Part shown: positions 46,141 to 54,978 of the stretch, one piece after another
Numbering within the stretch: position 1 is the stretch's first letter
Layout of the letters: every line of letters begins with the position of its first letter
The notes under the pieces: generated by a model
Seen by the model: the letters and a program-made list of their open reading frames with translations, nothing else
The model's database searches: none
Told to the model about the DNA's origin: nothing
Source: Maribacter stanieri
GTDB lineage: Bacteria; Bacteroidota; Bacteroidia; Flavobacteriales; Flavobacteriaceae
DNA: 64,000 nucleotides
Reading direction: 5' to 3'
Assembly (NCBI RefSeq): GCF_900112245.1
Contig: NZ_FOYX01000002.1
Location: 741,829-805,828 of the forward strand
Made by a program: the position numbers and the translations under genes

Positions 46141-48582
46141 ATGAAAGTTCTAAAATTTGGTGGCTCATCTGTAGCCAAACCCGAAAATATAGTTAAAATA
46201 AAAAATATAATCTCTACGTACAATGACCCTATCATTTTGGTTGTTTCTGCTCTAGGAGGTGTAACAGATTTATTGTTAGAAGCTGGGTCTTTAGCTTCTA
46301 CACAAGATCAATCATATAAAGAAATTTTAACGACATTAGAAGAAAGACATTTATCTACTATAAAAGAACTATTACCTGTTACTGCGCAAAGTAAGGCACT
46401 TAGCAAGGTTAAAAGTGAATTCAATGTATTGGAAACATTACTGGAAGGCGCTTTTTTCATTGGAGAAATAACTCCTAAATTATCTGATAAAATAGTTAGC
46501 TACGGTGAACTTCTTTCATCATACATAATTAGTGAATATCTCATTAGCGAAAAATTAGATGCTGAATTTAAAGATAGTAGAGAACTTATAATTACCAGTA
46601 AGTTGAATGGTAAAAACACGGTGAATTTCACTAAAACTAATGCAAATTGTGCAGATTTCTTTAATTCATCAACTAAGAAAATTACTGTTTGCCCAGGGTT
46701 TATTTCAACTTCAGAAGATGGGGTATCTACTACATTAGGTAGAGGTGGTTCTGACTATACTGCCGCTATATATGCCGCATCCGTAGATGCAGATATTTTA
46801 GAAATATGGACAGACGTTAGTGGTATGTATACGGCTAACCCAAAAATGGTAAAACAAGCGAAGGCTATTCCGCATATATCGTATGAGGAAGCTATGGAAT
46901 TATCGCATTTTGGTGCCAAAGTACTTTATCCGCCAACGATACAACCTGTATTATCAAAAGGCATATCTATCGTTATAAAAAACACTTTTAGTCCTGATGA
47001 AGCAGGAACATTAATTACCAAATCTAAGAATGAAAAAGGAAAAACAGTTCGTGGTATAAGCCACATTGGCAATATTGCACTATTATCTTTAGAAGGACCT
47101 GGAATGGTAGGTATACCTGGTATCTCAAAACGCTTTTTTGAAGTTCTCTCCCAAGCAGATATTAGTGTAGTTTTAATTACCCAAGCATCCTCAGAGCATT
47201 CTATATGTGTAGGTATTTCTGCAGATGATGTAGAGAAAGCAGTAAACATTGTTAATGAAGCTTTTGAATACGAAATTGAAAGAGGTCGCATTAAACAAGT
47301 AATACCTGAAAAAGATTTGGCTATTGTTGCCCTAGTTGGTGATAATATGAAAAGCCACCAAGGACTAAGCGGTAAAATGTTTAGTACACTTGGGAAAAAC
47401 AATGTCAATATTAGAGTAATTGCACAAGGTGCCTCTGAAAGAAATATTTCATGCATCATTGATGAAAAGGATGTAAAAAAAGCGCTGAATGCCTTGCATG
47501 AAGAGTTTTTTGAGGAAAACATAAAACAACTTAACCTATTTGTAATGGGTGTTGGTAATGTTGGTGCAAAGTTTCTAGAACAAATTAAAGAACAACGAAA
47601 ATTCTTAAAAGAGAATTTGAAATTAAACATTCGCGTAATTGGAATGTCCAATTCCAGAACTATGCTTTTTGATGAAAAAGGGATAGACTTAAATGATTGG
47701 TCAGCAAAACTTGCGGCAGGTGAAAAAGCCGACAAGGTTAAATTTTTAGAATTAGTAAATAGCCTAAACTATAGAAATAGCATCTTTGTTGATAACACAG
47801 CAAGTGAAGAGGTTTCTAAAACGTACAGCGAATATTTAAGCAATAGTATTTCGGTTGTTACTTGTAATAAAATTGCTTGTTCTTCTGCCTTTGAAAACTA
47901 TTCTCTTTTAAAATCTTTAGCAAGAACATATAACGCGCCTTTCTTATTCGAAACTAACGTTGGTGCAGGCTTACCAATTATTGATACTTTAAAACACCTT
48001 ATTGCATCTGGAGATAAAATCTTGAAAATTCAGGCTGTTCTTTCGGGAAGTTTAAACTTTGTTTTTAACAATTTCGATGACAAAACCACCTTTCATGATG
48101 TTGTAAAACAAGCTCAGGAAGAGGGATATACAGAACCAGATCCAAAAATTGATTTAAGTGGAGTTGATGTTATGCGTAAGATATTGATTTTGGCGCGTGA
48201 AAGCGGAAATCAATTGGAAATCAGTGATATTACTAATAATCCATTCTTACCTGAAGAAAGTTTAAACACAGCTAATAATGACGAATTTTTCGCTTCTTTA
48301 ATAAAACACGAAGCTCATTTTCAATCATTATATATAAGTGCCAAAAATGCCGATAGCAAATTAAAGTATGTTGCTCAGTTTGATAATGGCAAAGCAAGTG
48401 TAGGCTTACAAGAAATACCTAAAGGTCATGATTTTTATAATCTAGAAGGCAGTGATAACATTGTATTATTTTATACGGAGCGCTACCCTAACCAACCTAT
48501 GATCATCAAAGGTGCAGGTGCAGGTGCTGCTGTAACAGCTTCTGGTATATTTGCAGATATTATACGAATTGGTAATTTCTAA
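46141..48582 (+). CDS. thrA: Bifunctional aspartate kinase / homoserine dehydrogenase
   Basis: An 813-residue fused enzyme for the first and third steps of the aspartate-to-threonine/methionine pathway. Kinase domain: MKVLKFGGSSVAKPENI, PGFISTSEDGVSTTLGRGGSDYTAA (motif part shown), DVSGMYTANPK. Two ACT-like regulatory segments lie in the middle (about 310-460). The dehydrogenase starts near residue 463 with LFVMGVGNVGAKFLEQI and includes NVGAGLPIIDTL and LSGSLNFVFNNF. First gene of thrABC, preceded by the leader peptide. Confidence 0.97.
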   Translation: MKVLKFGGSSVAKPENIVKIKNIISTYNDPIILVVSALGGVTDLLLEAGSLASTQDQSYKEILTTLEERHLSTIKELLPVTAQSKALSKVKSEFNVLETLLEGAFFIGEITPKLSDKIVSYGELLSSYIISEYLISEKLDAEFKDSRELIITSKLNGKNTVNFTKTNANCADFFNSSTKKITVCPGFISTSEDGVSTTLGRGGSDYTAAIYAASVDADILEIWTDVSGMYTANPKMVKQAKAIPHISYEEAMELSHFGAKVLYPPTIQPVLSKGISIVIKNTFSPDEAGTLITKSKNEKGKTVRGISHIGNIALLSLEGPGMVGIPGISKRFFEVLSQADISVVLITQASSEHSICVGISADDVEKAVNIVNEAFEYEIERGRIKQVIPEKDLAIVALVGDNMKSHQGLSGKMFSTLGKNNVNIRVIAQGASERNISCIIDEKDVKKALNALHEEFFEENIKQLNLFVMGVGNVGAKFLEQIKEQRKFLKENLKLNIRVIGMSNSRTMLFDEKGIDLNDWSAKLAAGEKADKVKFLELVNSLNYRNSIFVDNTASEEVSKTYSEYLSNSISVVTCNKIACSSAFENYSLLKSLARTYNAPFLFETNVGAGLPIIDTLKHLIASGDKILKIQAVLSGSLNFVFNNFDDKTTFHDVVKQAQEEGYTEPDPKIDLSGVDVMRKILILARESGNQLEISDITNNPFLPEESLNTANNDEFFASLIKHEAHFQSLYISAKNADSKLKYVAQFDNGKASVGLQEIPKGHDFYNLEGSDNIVLFYTERYPNQPMIIKGAGAGAAVTASGIFADIIRIGNF

Positions 48583-48590
48583 ATTTCATA

Positions 48591-48597
48591 AAAGGAG
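48591..48597 (+). promoter_or_regulatory. Strong Shine-Dalgarno for thrB
   Basis: AAAGGAG lies 8 nt before ATG 48606. Most genes in this window lack such a site, so it stands out and supports the thrB start within the operon. Confidence 0.7.
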
Positions 48598-48605
48598 TAT
48601 TAATT

Positions 48606-49532
48606 ATGAACCAAAACGAAATTAAAGTCTTTTGCCCTGCTACTGTTGCGAACGTTTCATGCGGATTTGATGTGCTAGGTGTTGCCCTAGACTCGGTCGG
48701 TGATGAAATGGTCATTCGAAAAGTGCCACAAAAAGGGATTAAAATTACTAAACTCACTGGGCAAGATTTACCAAAAGAAACCTTGAACAATGTTGCGGGT
48801 GTTGCCGGTAATGCTTTTTTATTGGCTTCGGATTATGATGGCGGATTTGAAATTGAAATTGATAAAAAAATAAAACCAGGAAGTGGTATTGGTAGTAGTG
48901 CCGCTAGTTCAGCCGGAGCTGTTTGGGCAATGAACCATTTATTGGGTAACCCGTTCAGTAAGACAGAATTGGTAAAATTCGCAATGGAAGGTGAACGTTT
49001 AGCAAGTGATGTTGCCCATGCCGATAATGTAGCCCCTGCACTATTTGGTGGTTTTACATTGGTACGTAGTTACAGTCCGTTAGATATTATTTCAATTCCA
49101 GCACCAACAGAGTTGTATGTTACCATAATACATCCGCAGATAGAAATAAAAACTTCAGATTCCAGAAAAATTTTGAAAACCACTATTTCTATGGAGACCG
49201 GAATTAAACAATGGGGAAATGTGGGCGGTTTAGTTGCTGGATTATTTAAAGAAGACTATGCATTAATTGGTCGCTCTTTAGAAGACCATATTGTAGAACC
49301 AATTCGTTCTATTTTAATACCTGGTTTTGACGAAGTAAAAAAAGTGTCAATAGAAGCAGGTGCCTTGGGATCTGGAATTTCAGGATCTGGTCCATCAATA
49401 TTCGCATTTAGCAAAGGGAAAGAATCTGCATTAAAAGTTGGCAATGCCATGAAATCAGTTTATGATAAAATTGGCATAGCTTACGAAATACATGTTTCAA
49501 AAATTAATATGGAAGGCGTTAAACTTTTATAA
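48606..49532 (+). CDS. thrB: Homoserine kinase
   Basis: A 308-residue GHMP kinase converting homoserine to O-phosphohomoserine. N-terminal ATVANVSCGFDVLGVALD, ATP-binding PGSGIGSSAASSAG (about 91-104), and C-terminal ALGSGISGSGPSIFAFS. It starts 23 bp after thrA and has a good Shine-Dalgarno. thrC follows 39 bp later. Confidence 0.96.
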   Translation: MNQNEIKVFCPATVANVSCGFDVLGVALDSVGDEMVIRKVPQKGIKITKLTGQDLPKETLNNVAGVAGNAFLLASDYDGGFEIEIDKKIKPGSGIGSSAASSAGAVWAMNHLLGNPFSKTELVKFAMEGERLASDVAHADNVAPALFGGFTLVRSYSPLDIISIPAPTELYVTIIHPQIEIKTSDSRKILKTTISMETGIKQWGNVGGLVAGLFKEDYALIGRSLEDHIVEPIRSILIPGFDEVKKVSIEAGALGSGISGSGPSIFAFSKGKESALKVGNAMKSVYDKIGIAYEIHVSKINMEGVKLL

Positions 49533-49571
49533 GTTTAGTAGCACATACCTATAACAATAAAAATTTTCAGT

Positions 49572-50867
49572 TTGAAATTCTATAGTTTAAATAATACAGC
49601 ACCCGAAGTTTCTTTTGATACAGCCGTAGTAAACGGTATTGCTCCTGATAAAGGTTTGTATTTTCCTGAAGAAATTAATCCGTTACCAATTTCCTTTTTT
49701 GAGAATATTGAAAGTTTCTCCAATGAAGAAATTGCCTTTAAGGCGATACAGCAATTTGTTTCTGGCATTGTTCCTAACGATGTATTAAAGGATATTTTAA
49801 AAGAAGTTTTGGACTTTGATTTTCCTGTTGTTGAAATTACACCTAACATTGGCACTTTAGAGCTTTTTCATGGCCCCACTATGGCATTTAAGGATGTAGG
49901 AGCTCGTTTTATGGCACAATGTCTAGGATATTTCTCTAGATCTACAAAAAATGAGGTTACCGTTCTCGTTGCTACTTCTGGTGATACCGGTGGTGCAGTT
50001 GCTAATGGTTTTCTAGGTGTAGAAGGTGTAAATGTTGTTATTCTATATCCTAGCGGAAAAGTAAGTGATATTCAAGAACGACAATTAACTACTTTAGGTA
50101 AAAATATTACTGCTTTAGAAGTAGATGGCACTTTCGACGATTGTCAAGCAATGGTAAAAAATGCATTTTTAGATAAAGAACTACTTGATGAAATGAAACT
50201 GACATCAGCTAATTCCATTAATGTAGCCAGATGGTTACCGCAACTTTTCTACTTCTTATTTGCTTACAAACAAGTAAAATCCAAAGGTAAAGAAATTGTG
50301 TTCTCAGTTCCTTCCGGTAACTTCGGAAATATATGTGCGGGGTTAGTGGCACAAAGGTTAGGTATGCCTGTTAAACATTTTATAGCATCAACAAACGTTA
50401 ATGACACTGTACCGCAATTTATGCTTACAAAAGAGTACAATCCTAAGCCATCTACAGCTACCATATCTAATGCGATGGATGTTGGCGACCCTAGTAATTT
50501 CATTAGAATAAGACATTTGTTCAAGGATGATTTTGAAGCATTGAAAAAGAATCTTTCTTCTTATTCTTTTGATGATAACAATACTAAAGAGGCTCTAAAG
50601 GAAATTTACAATATAAGCGGATACATTGCTGATCCTCATGGAGCTGTAGGTTATTTAGGTCTTAAAAAATATCAACAGCAACATCCGGAAACTTACGGTA
50701 TATTTTTAGAAACGGCACACCCAGTAAAATTCTTGGACATTGTAGAAGAAACACTTAATGAGAAATTAGAAATACCTGCTCAAATTCAAAAAGTGATGGG
50801 AAAAACTAAAATATCAATTAAGATTTCTAATTACGAAGGTCTCAAGGATTTTCTTTTAAAATCTTAG
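49572..50867 (+). CDS. thrC: Threonine synthase
   Basis: A 431-residue PLP enzyme making threonine from phosphohomoserine. It starts MKFYSLNNTAPEVSF, the usual start in Flavobacteria, but from a TTG codon at 49572. The PLP lysine is Lys107 in GPTMAFKDVGARFM, and the phosphate loop is VATSGDTGGAVANGF. The length is normal. It completes the thrABC operon. Confidence 0.96.
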   Translation: MKFYSLNNTAPEVSFDTAVVNGIAPDKGLYFPEEINPLPISFFENIESFSNEEIAFKAIQQFVSGIVPNDVLKDILKEVLDFDFPVVEITPNIGTLELFHGPTMAFKDVGARFMAQCLGYFSRSTKNEVTVLVATSGDTGGAVANGFLGVEGVNVVILYPSGKVSDIQERQLTTLGKNITALEVDGTFDDCQAMVKNAFLDKELLDEMKLTSANSINVARWLPQLFYFLFAYKQVKSKGKEIVFSVPSGNFGNICAGLVAQRLGMPVKHFIASTNVNDTVPQFMLTKEYNPKPSTATISNAMDVGDPSNFIRIRHLFKDDFEALKKNLSSYSFDDNNTKEALKEIYNISGYIADPHGAVGYLGLKKYQQQHPETYGIFLETAHPVKFLDIVEETLNEKLEIPAQIQKVMGKTKISIKISNYEGLKDFLLKS

Positions 50868-50936
50868 GCTTCTTTTAAAGGTTATTTTATTTTGTCAATT
50901 TGATGCTCAGCCTTAATGGCTTCTATTTATTTTCAA

Positions 50937-50944
50937 TAAATTTG
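50937..50944 (+). promoter_or_regulatory. Putative -7 element for the gcvT group
   Basis: TAAATTTG matches TAnnTTTG exactly, 21 bp before the gcvT ATG. No TTG at the -33 distance was seen. Confidence 0.4.
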
Positions 50945-50965
50945 TATTGTCAATAAATATAGAAC

Positions 50966-52054
50966 ATGAAAAATACTGCGCTTACTGCCACACACGAATC
51001 TCTTGGTGCCAAAATGGTTCCTTTTGCTGGTTATAATATGCCCGTTTCTTACGAAGGTGTTAATGCTGAACATGAAACCGTACGTAATGGTGTTGGTGTT
51101 TTTGATGTATCTCATATGGGCGAGTTCTTAATCTCTGGTCCTACGGCATTAGACTTAATTCAAAAAGTATCATCTAACGATGCAACAAAATTGACTATTG
51201 GAAGAGCACAGTATAGTTGTTTACCTAATGAAACTGGGGGTATTGTTGATGACCTTATCATTTATAAAATTAAAGAAGAGCAATATTTATTAGTGGTGAA
51301 CGCCTCTAATATTGAAAAAGACTGGAATCATATTTCATCATATAATGAAGAATTTAAAGCAGATATGACCAACATTTCTGAAGGGTATTCTCTTTTAGCT
51401 ATTCAAGGACCTAAAGCTGTTGAAGCAATGCAATCTTTAACTTCTGTTAATTTAGCTGATATTAAATTCTATCATTTTGAAGTGGCCGATTTTGCAGGTA
51501 TAGATAATGTAATTATTTCTGCCACAGGATATACCGGCTCTGGAGGATTTGAAATTTATTGTAAGAATGACGAAGTAAAACAAATATGGGATAAAGTTTT
51601 TGAAGCTGGAGCAGATTTCGAAATTAAACCTATTGGTCTAGCAGCTCGAGATACCTTGCGTCTAGAAATGGGATACTGCCTTTACGGCAACGATATCGAC
51701 GATAACACTTCTCCAATTGAAGCAGGTTTAGGATGGGTAACAAAATTCAATAAAGATTTTGTAAACTCTGTAGCTTTAGAAAAAGAAAAACAACACGGAG
51801 CAGAACGTAAGCTTATTGCTTTTGAACTAGATGAACGTGGTATACCAAGACATGGTTATGATATTGTTGATGGTAACGGTAAAACTATAGGTGTAGTTAC
51901 ATCAGGTACTATGTCTCCTTCAATGGGCTCAGGTATTGGCTTAGGCTATGTTCCCCCAATATTCTCAGATATAGGTAGTAAGATTAATATTCAGATTAGA
52001 AAAAAAGCTGTACCGGCTACCGTAGTTAAATTACCATTTTACAAAAGTAAATGA
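50966..52054 (+). CDS. gcvT: Glycine cleavage system aminomethyltransferase (T protein)
   Basis: A 362-residue T protein that moves the methylene group of glycine to tetrahydrofolate. Motifs: MVPFAGYNMPVSYEGVNAEH, VGVFDVSHMGEFLISG, ATGYTGSGGFEIYC, GLAARDTLRLEMGYCLYGND, and C-terminal TSGTMSPSMGSGIGLGYV. Full-length. The glutaminase gene overlaps it by 4 bp (ATGA). Other gcv genes are not in the window. Confidence 0.96.
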   Translation: MKNTALTATHESLGAKMVPFAGYNMPVSYEGVNAEHETVRNGVGVFDVSHMGEFLISGPTALDLIQKVSSNDATKLTIGRAQYSCLPNETGGIVDDLIIYKIKEEQYLLVVNASNIEKDWNHISSYNEEFKADMTNISEGYSLLAIQGPKAVEAMQSLTSVNLADIKFYHFEVADFAGIDNVIISATGYTGSGGFEIYCKNDEVKQIWDKVFEAGADFEIKPIGLAARDTLRLEMGYCLYGNDIDDNTSPIEAGLGWVTKFNKDFVNSVALEKEKQHGAERKLIAFELDERGIPRHGYDIVDGNGKTIGVVTSGTMSPSMGSGIGLGYVPPIFSDIGSKINIQIRKKAVPATVVKLPFYKSK

Positions 52055-52965
52055 TAGATTTTCAAAGTATTCTTACATCAATTAACAAGGCTGCATCTAA
52101 AGAAAAGGATAGAGGTAAAATTGCAGATTACATACCAGAATTAGCTAAAATTGATCTAGAAAATTTTGGAATTCATCTTATAGATACTCAGCAGAATACC
52201 TACTCTGCCGGAAATTCTGATGAAAAATTTTCGATTCAAAGTATCTCGAAGGTTTTAAGCCTTTCTATGGCTTTAGGACTCATTGGAGAAAAACTTTGGG
52301 AACGTGTAGATGTTGAACCTTCTGGAGATCCGTTCAATCATTTATCGCTTTTAGAATTGGAAAACGGAATTCCTAGAAATCCGTTGATAAATCCTGGTGC
52401 TATTGTAATTGCCGATATTCTAGTTTCTCAATTAGAACATCCGAAGGAAGAATTTTTAGCTTTCGTTCAAAACATTGCCAATGACGATACTATAGCTTAT
52501 GATGTTGATGTTGCAAAATCTGAAAAACGAACTGGATTCCGAAATTTTGCAGCTGCTAACCTTTTAAAATCATATGGTAATTTGAATAATGATGTAGACG
52601 TCGTTCTAGATTTTTATTTTCATCAATGTTCGCTTAGTATGAGTTGTGCGCAATTAACAAATACGTTCTACATGTTTATGAATCATGGTAAATGTAGAAG
52701 AAATAACACGTTCTTAACTACAACTCAGGTAAAACGTATTAATGCTATAATGTTGACTTGCGGATTTTATGATGAAGCCGGAGAATTTGCTTTTGAAGTT
52801 GGGCTACCTGGCAAAAGTGGTGTTGGCGGTGGTATTGTTGCCTTCTTACCAAATAAATTCTGTGTAGCAACATGGTCTCCGGGACTAAACCCTAAAGGAA
52901 ATTCTAAATTAGGAATGCTTGCACTAGAAAAATTAACGACTGAAACTGAACTTTCTATTTTTTGA
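52051..52965 (+). CDS. glsA: Glutaminase A
   Basis: A 304-residue serine-dependent glutaminase (beta-lactamase-like fold) converting glutamine to glutamate. SISK motif with Ser64 and Lys67 (FSIQSISKVLSL), EPSGDPFNH, NPLINPGAIV, and C-terminal GLPGKSGVGGGIVAFLP. Length and motifs are typical. It overlaps gcvT by 4 bp and the next gene by 4 bp, so it is translationally coupled to both. Confidence 0.95.
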   Translation: MIDFQSILTSINKAASKEKDRGKIADYIPELAKIDLENFGIHLIDTQQNTYSAGNSDEKFSIQSISKVLSLSMALGLIGEKLWERVDVEPSGDPFNHLSLLELENGIPRNPLINPGAIVIADILVSQLEHPKEEFLAFVQNIANDDTIAYDVDVAKSEKRTGFRNFAAANLLKSYGNLNNDVDVVLDFYFHQCSLSMSCAQLTNTFYMFMNHGKCRRNNTFLTTTQVKRINAIMLTCGFYDEAGEFAFEVGLPGKSGVGGGIVAFLPNKFCVATWSPGLNPKGNSKLGMLALEKLTTETELSIF

Positions 52966-53789
52966 AATTAGACACTAAAAAAATATTGATTCTTGGCGGA
53001 AGCGGTTTCATTGGTAACGCGATTTACAAAGAACTTTGTAATTATTTCGATACTTATGGCACCTATTGTCATGCCGCAAATTCATACTCATCTAATAAAC
53101 AATTTGTTCATTACAATTTAGAAGAAGATGATATTGTTGAAGTTTTAGAAGAGGTAAAGCCCCAAATAATAGTTTCTGCTTTAAGAGGAAATTTTGCCGC
53201 TTTGGTTATCGCTCACAATCATATTTTAGAATATATTTCAAAAGAAAACTGTAAAATTTACTTTATATCTTCAGCTAATGTTTTTGACGCTTACAGTAAA
53301 TATCCATCTTACGAAATGGACAAGACATTATCTGAAAGTATATATGGCAGACTTAAAATTAAGATTGAGAATATGCTACTTAGACTCCCAAAAGAAAAAA
53401 TGGCAATATTAAGAGTACCAATGGTTTTTGGCAATAGTTCGCCTAAGATTAAGGAAATGAAAAAGGCGATAATAGAAAATAAACCAATAGAAGTCTTTCC
53501 TAATTTGATATTAAATGTAACCAATGATGATAAGCTTACTCAGCAAATTCATTATCTTATCAATAGAAACAAAACAGGTATTTACCACTTAGGAAGTAAT
53601 GACCTTACACATCACGAAGATTTTATCAAAGAAATCTTAGAGCGTGTAGGCAACTTTAACCCTATAATTAAAAGAGTCTATACCACAAATGAAGATCGGT
53701 ATTTGGCAGTTTTACCTAAGACCAATAAATTGCCTAAAAATTTACAGTTTACATTTCAAGATATTATTGACCATCATGTTTTAAATTAG
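52962..53789 (+). CDS. NAD(P)-dependent sugar-nucleotide epimerase/reductase-like protein
   Basis: A 275-residue short-chain reductase-type protein of the RmlD/NAD-epimerase superfamily. Rossmann motif GGSGFIGNAIYKEL (12-25), then VVSALRGNF-like and YFISSANVFD segments. The catalytic YxxxK-like motif is YGRLKIK, and ILRVPMVFG follows. It starts at TTG (52962) within the 4-bp TTGA overlap with glsA, since no ATG lies near. A dTDP-rhamnose-type reductase role is possible; the substrate is unknown. Confidence 0.8.
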   Translation: MKLDTKKILILGGSGFIGNAIYKELCNYFDTYGTYCHAANSYSSNKQFVHYNLEEDDIVEVLEEVKPQIIVSALRGNFAALVIAHNHILEYISKENCKIYFISSANVFDAYSKYPSYEMDKTLSESIYGRLKIKIENMLLRLPKEKMAILRVPMVFGNSSPKIKEMKKAIIENKPIEVFPNLILNVTNDDKLTQQIHYLINRNKTGIYHLGSNDLTHHEDFIKEILERVGNFNPIIKRVYTTNEDRYLAVLPKTNKLPKNLQFTFQDIIDHHVLN

Positions 53790-53797
53790 CAACTATT

Positions 53798-54097
53798 ATG
53801 AAAGAAATTGAAAGATTTACTGACCAGCAAATAGCGGACTATTTGGGTCAACTTGATGGATGGGAATATGTGGATGGTGCCATAGAAACCACATTTGAAT
53901 TTAAAAATTTCAAAGAAGCATTTTCAGTAATGACCCGTATAGCCTTTGAGTGTGAAGCTCTTAACCATCATCCAGATTGGAGCAATGTTTACAATACTTT
54001 AAATATCCGTTTAAACACTCACGATGCCAATGGTGTTACAGAAAAAGATTTTGAATTGGCAAGAATTATCGAAGGAATCATAGAAAGTGAATTTTAA
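53798..54097 (+). CDS. 4a-hydroxytetrahydrobiopterin dehydratase (PCD/DCoH)
   Basis: A 99-residue pterin-4a-carbinolamine dehydratase regenerating the cofactor of aromatic amino acid hydroxylases. The signature is LNHHPDWSNVYN (55-66), with GWEYVDGAIETTFEFKNF before and TEKDFELARIIEGI after. The length is typical. It lies 8 bp after the reductase gene and ends the group that began at gcvT. Confidence 0.93.
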   Translation: MKEIERFTDQQIADYLGQLDGWEYVDGAIETTFEFKNFKEAFSVMTRIAFECEALNHHPDWSNVYNTLNIRLNTHDANGVTEKDFELARIIEGIIESEF

Positions 54098-54171
54098 TAA
54101 CCAACATTAATTTTATAAAAAGGATGTTCTGTAATTATATTTTGTATGATTTCTGAACATAACCCTTTTTG

Positions 54172-54179
54172 TACATTTG
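54172..54179 (+). promoter_or_regulatory. Putative -7 element for yebC
   Basis: TACATTTG matches TAnnTTTG exactly, 16 bp before the yebC ATG, giving a very short leader. The -33 TTG was not found at a normal distance. Confidence 0.4.
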
Positions 54180-54195
54180 TTAAAAATAATTTACC

Positions 54196-54906
54196 ATGGG
54201 AAGAGCTTTTGAATTTAGAAAAGCACGTAAAATGAAAAGATGGTCAGCAATGTCAAAAGCCTTTACTCGTATAGGCAAAGATATTGTGATGGCCGTAAAA
54301 GAAGGCGGACCAGATCCAGATTCCAATTCACGTTTAAGAGCTGTTATACAGAATGCAAAGTCTGTAAACATGCCAAAGGATAATGTAGAGCGAGCTATAA
54401 AGAGAGCAAGCGATAAAAGCCTTGGAGATTATAAAGAAGTCCTATTTGAAGGATATGCACCTCATGGTATTGCCGTCTTAGTAGAAACTGCTACAGATAA
54501 TAATACCAGAACAGTTGCCAATGTTAGAAGCTACTTTAATAAATGCAATGGTAACCTGGGTACATCTGGTTCTGTAGAATTTATGTTTGACCATACGTGT
54601 AATTTTAGAATACCTGCAGAAGGTATTGACCCAGAAGAATTGGAACTGGAATTAATCGATTTTGGAGCAGAAGAAGTCTTTGTTGATGACGATGGAATTC
54701 TAATCTATGGTCCATTTGAAAGTTTTGGCGCACTTCAAAAAGAATTAGAAAATAGAGAAATAGAAATTTTATCATCTGGTTTTGAGCGTATTCCCCAAGT
54801 AACAAAATCACTAAATGAAGAGGAAGCTGCAGATGTAGAAAAACTTTTAGAAAAGTTAGAAGAAGACGATGATGTACAGAATGTTTACCATTCTATGGAA
54901 GAGTAA
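54196..54906 (+). CDS. yebC: YebC/PmpR family DNA-binding regulatory protein
   Basis: A 236-residue YebC-type protein. N-terminal MGRAFEFRKARKMKRWSAMSK, then GPDPDSNSRLRAVIQNAKSVNMPKDNVERAI, FEGYAPHGIAVLVE, and C-terminal acidic tail. Family members bind DNA as regulators, and some act in ribosome rescue at polyproline. Cytoplasmic. A strong terminator follows 19 bp after the stop. Confidence 0.95.
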   Translation: MGRAFEFRKARKMKRWSAMSKAFTRIGKDIVMAVKEGGPDPDSNSRLRAVIQNAKSVNMPKDNVERAIKRASDKSLGDYKEVLFEGYAPHGIAVLVETATDNNTRTVANVRSYFNKCNGNLGTSGSVEFMFDHTCNFRIPAEGIDPEELELELIDFGAEEVFVDDDGILIYGPFESFGALQKELENREIEILSSGFERIPQVTKSLNEEEAADVEKLLEKLEEDDDVQNVYHSMEE

Positions 54907-54925
54907 TTATCCAATATAATTATAT

Positions 54926-54959
54926 AAAGAAAGGAGACCAAAATGGTCTCCTTTCTTTT
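54926..54959. terminator. Bidirectional terminator between yebC and the giant protein gene
   Basis: AAAGAAAGGAGACCA and TGGTCTCCTTTCTTT form a perfect 15-bp stem with a 3-nt loop and a T-run. It lies between convergent genes and can serve both. Confidence 0.85.
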
Positions 54960-54978
54960 GTTTTCAGCCTCTAGATTA

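Noticed and set aside
46926..47735. 269-codon frame on the minus strand
   Set aside because: It lies wholly inside thrA, which is intact and clearly recognised; Ser/Phe-rich shadow composition.
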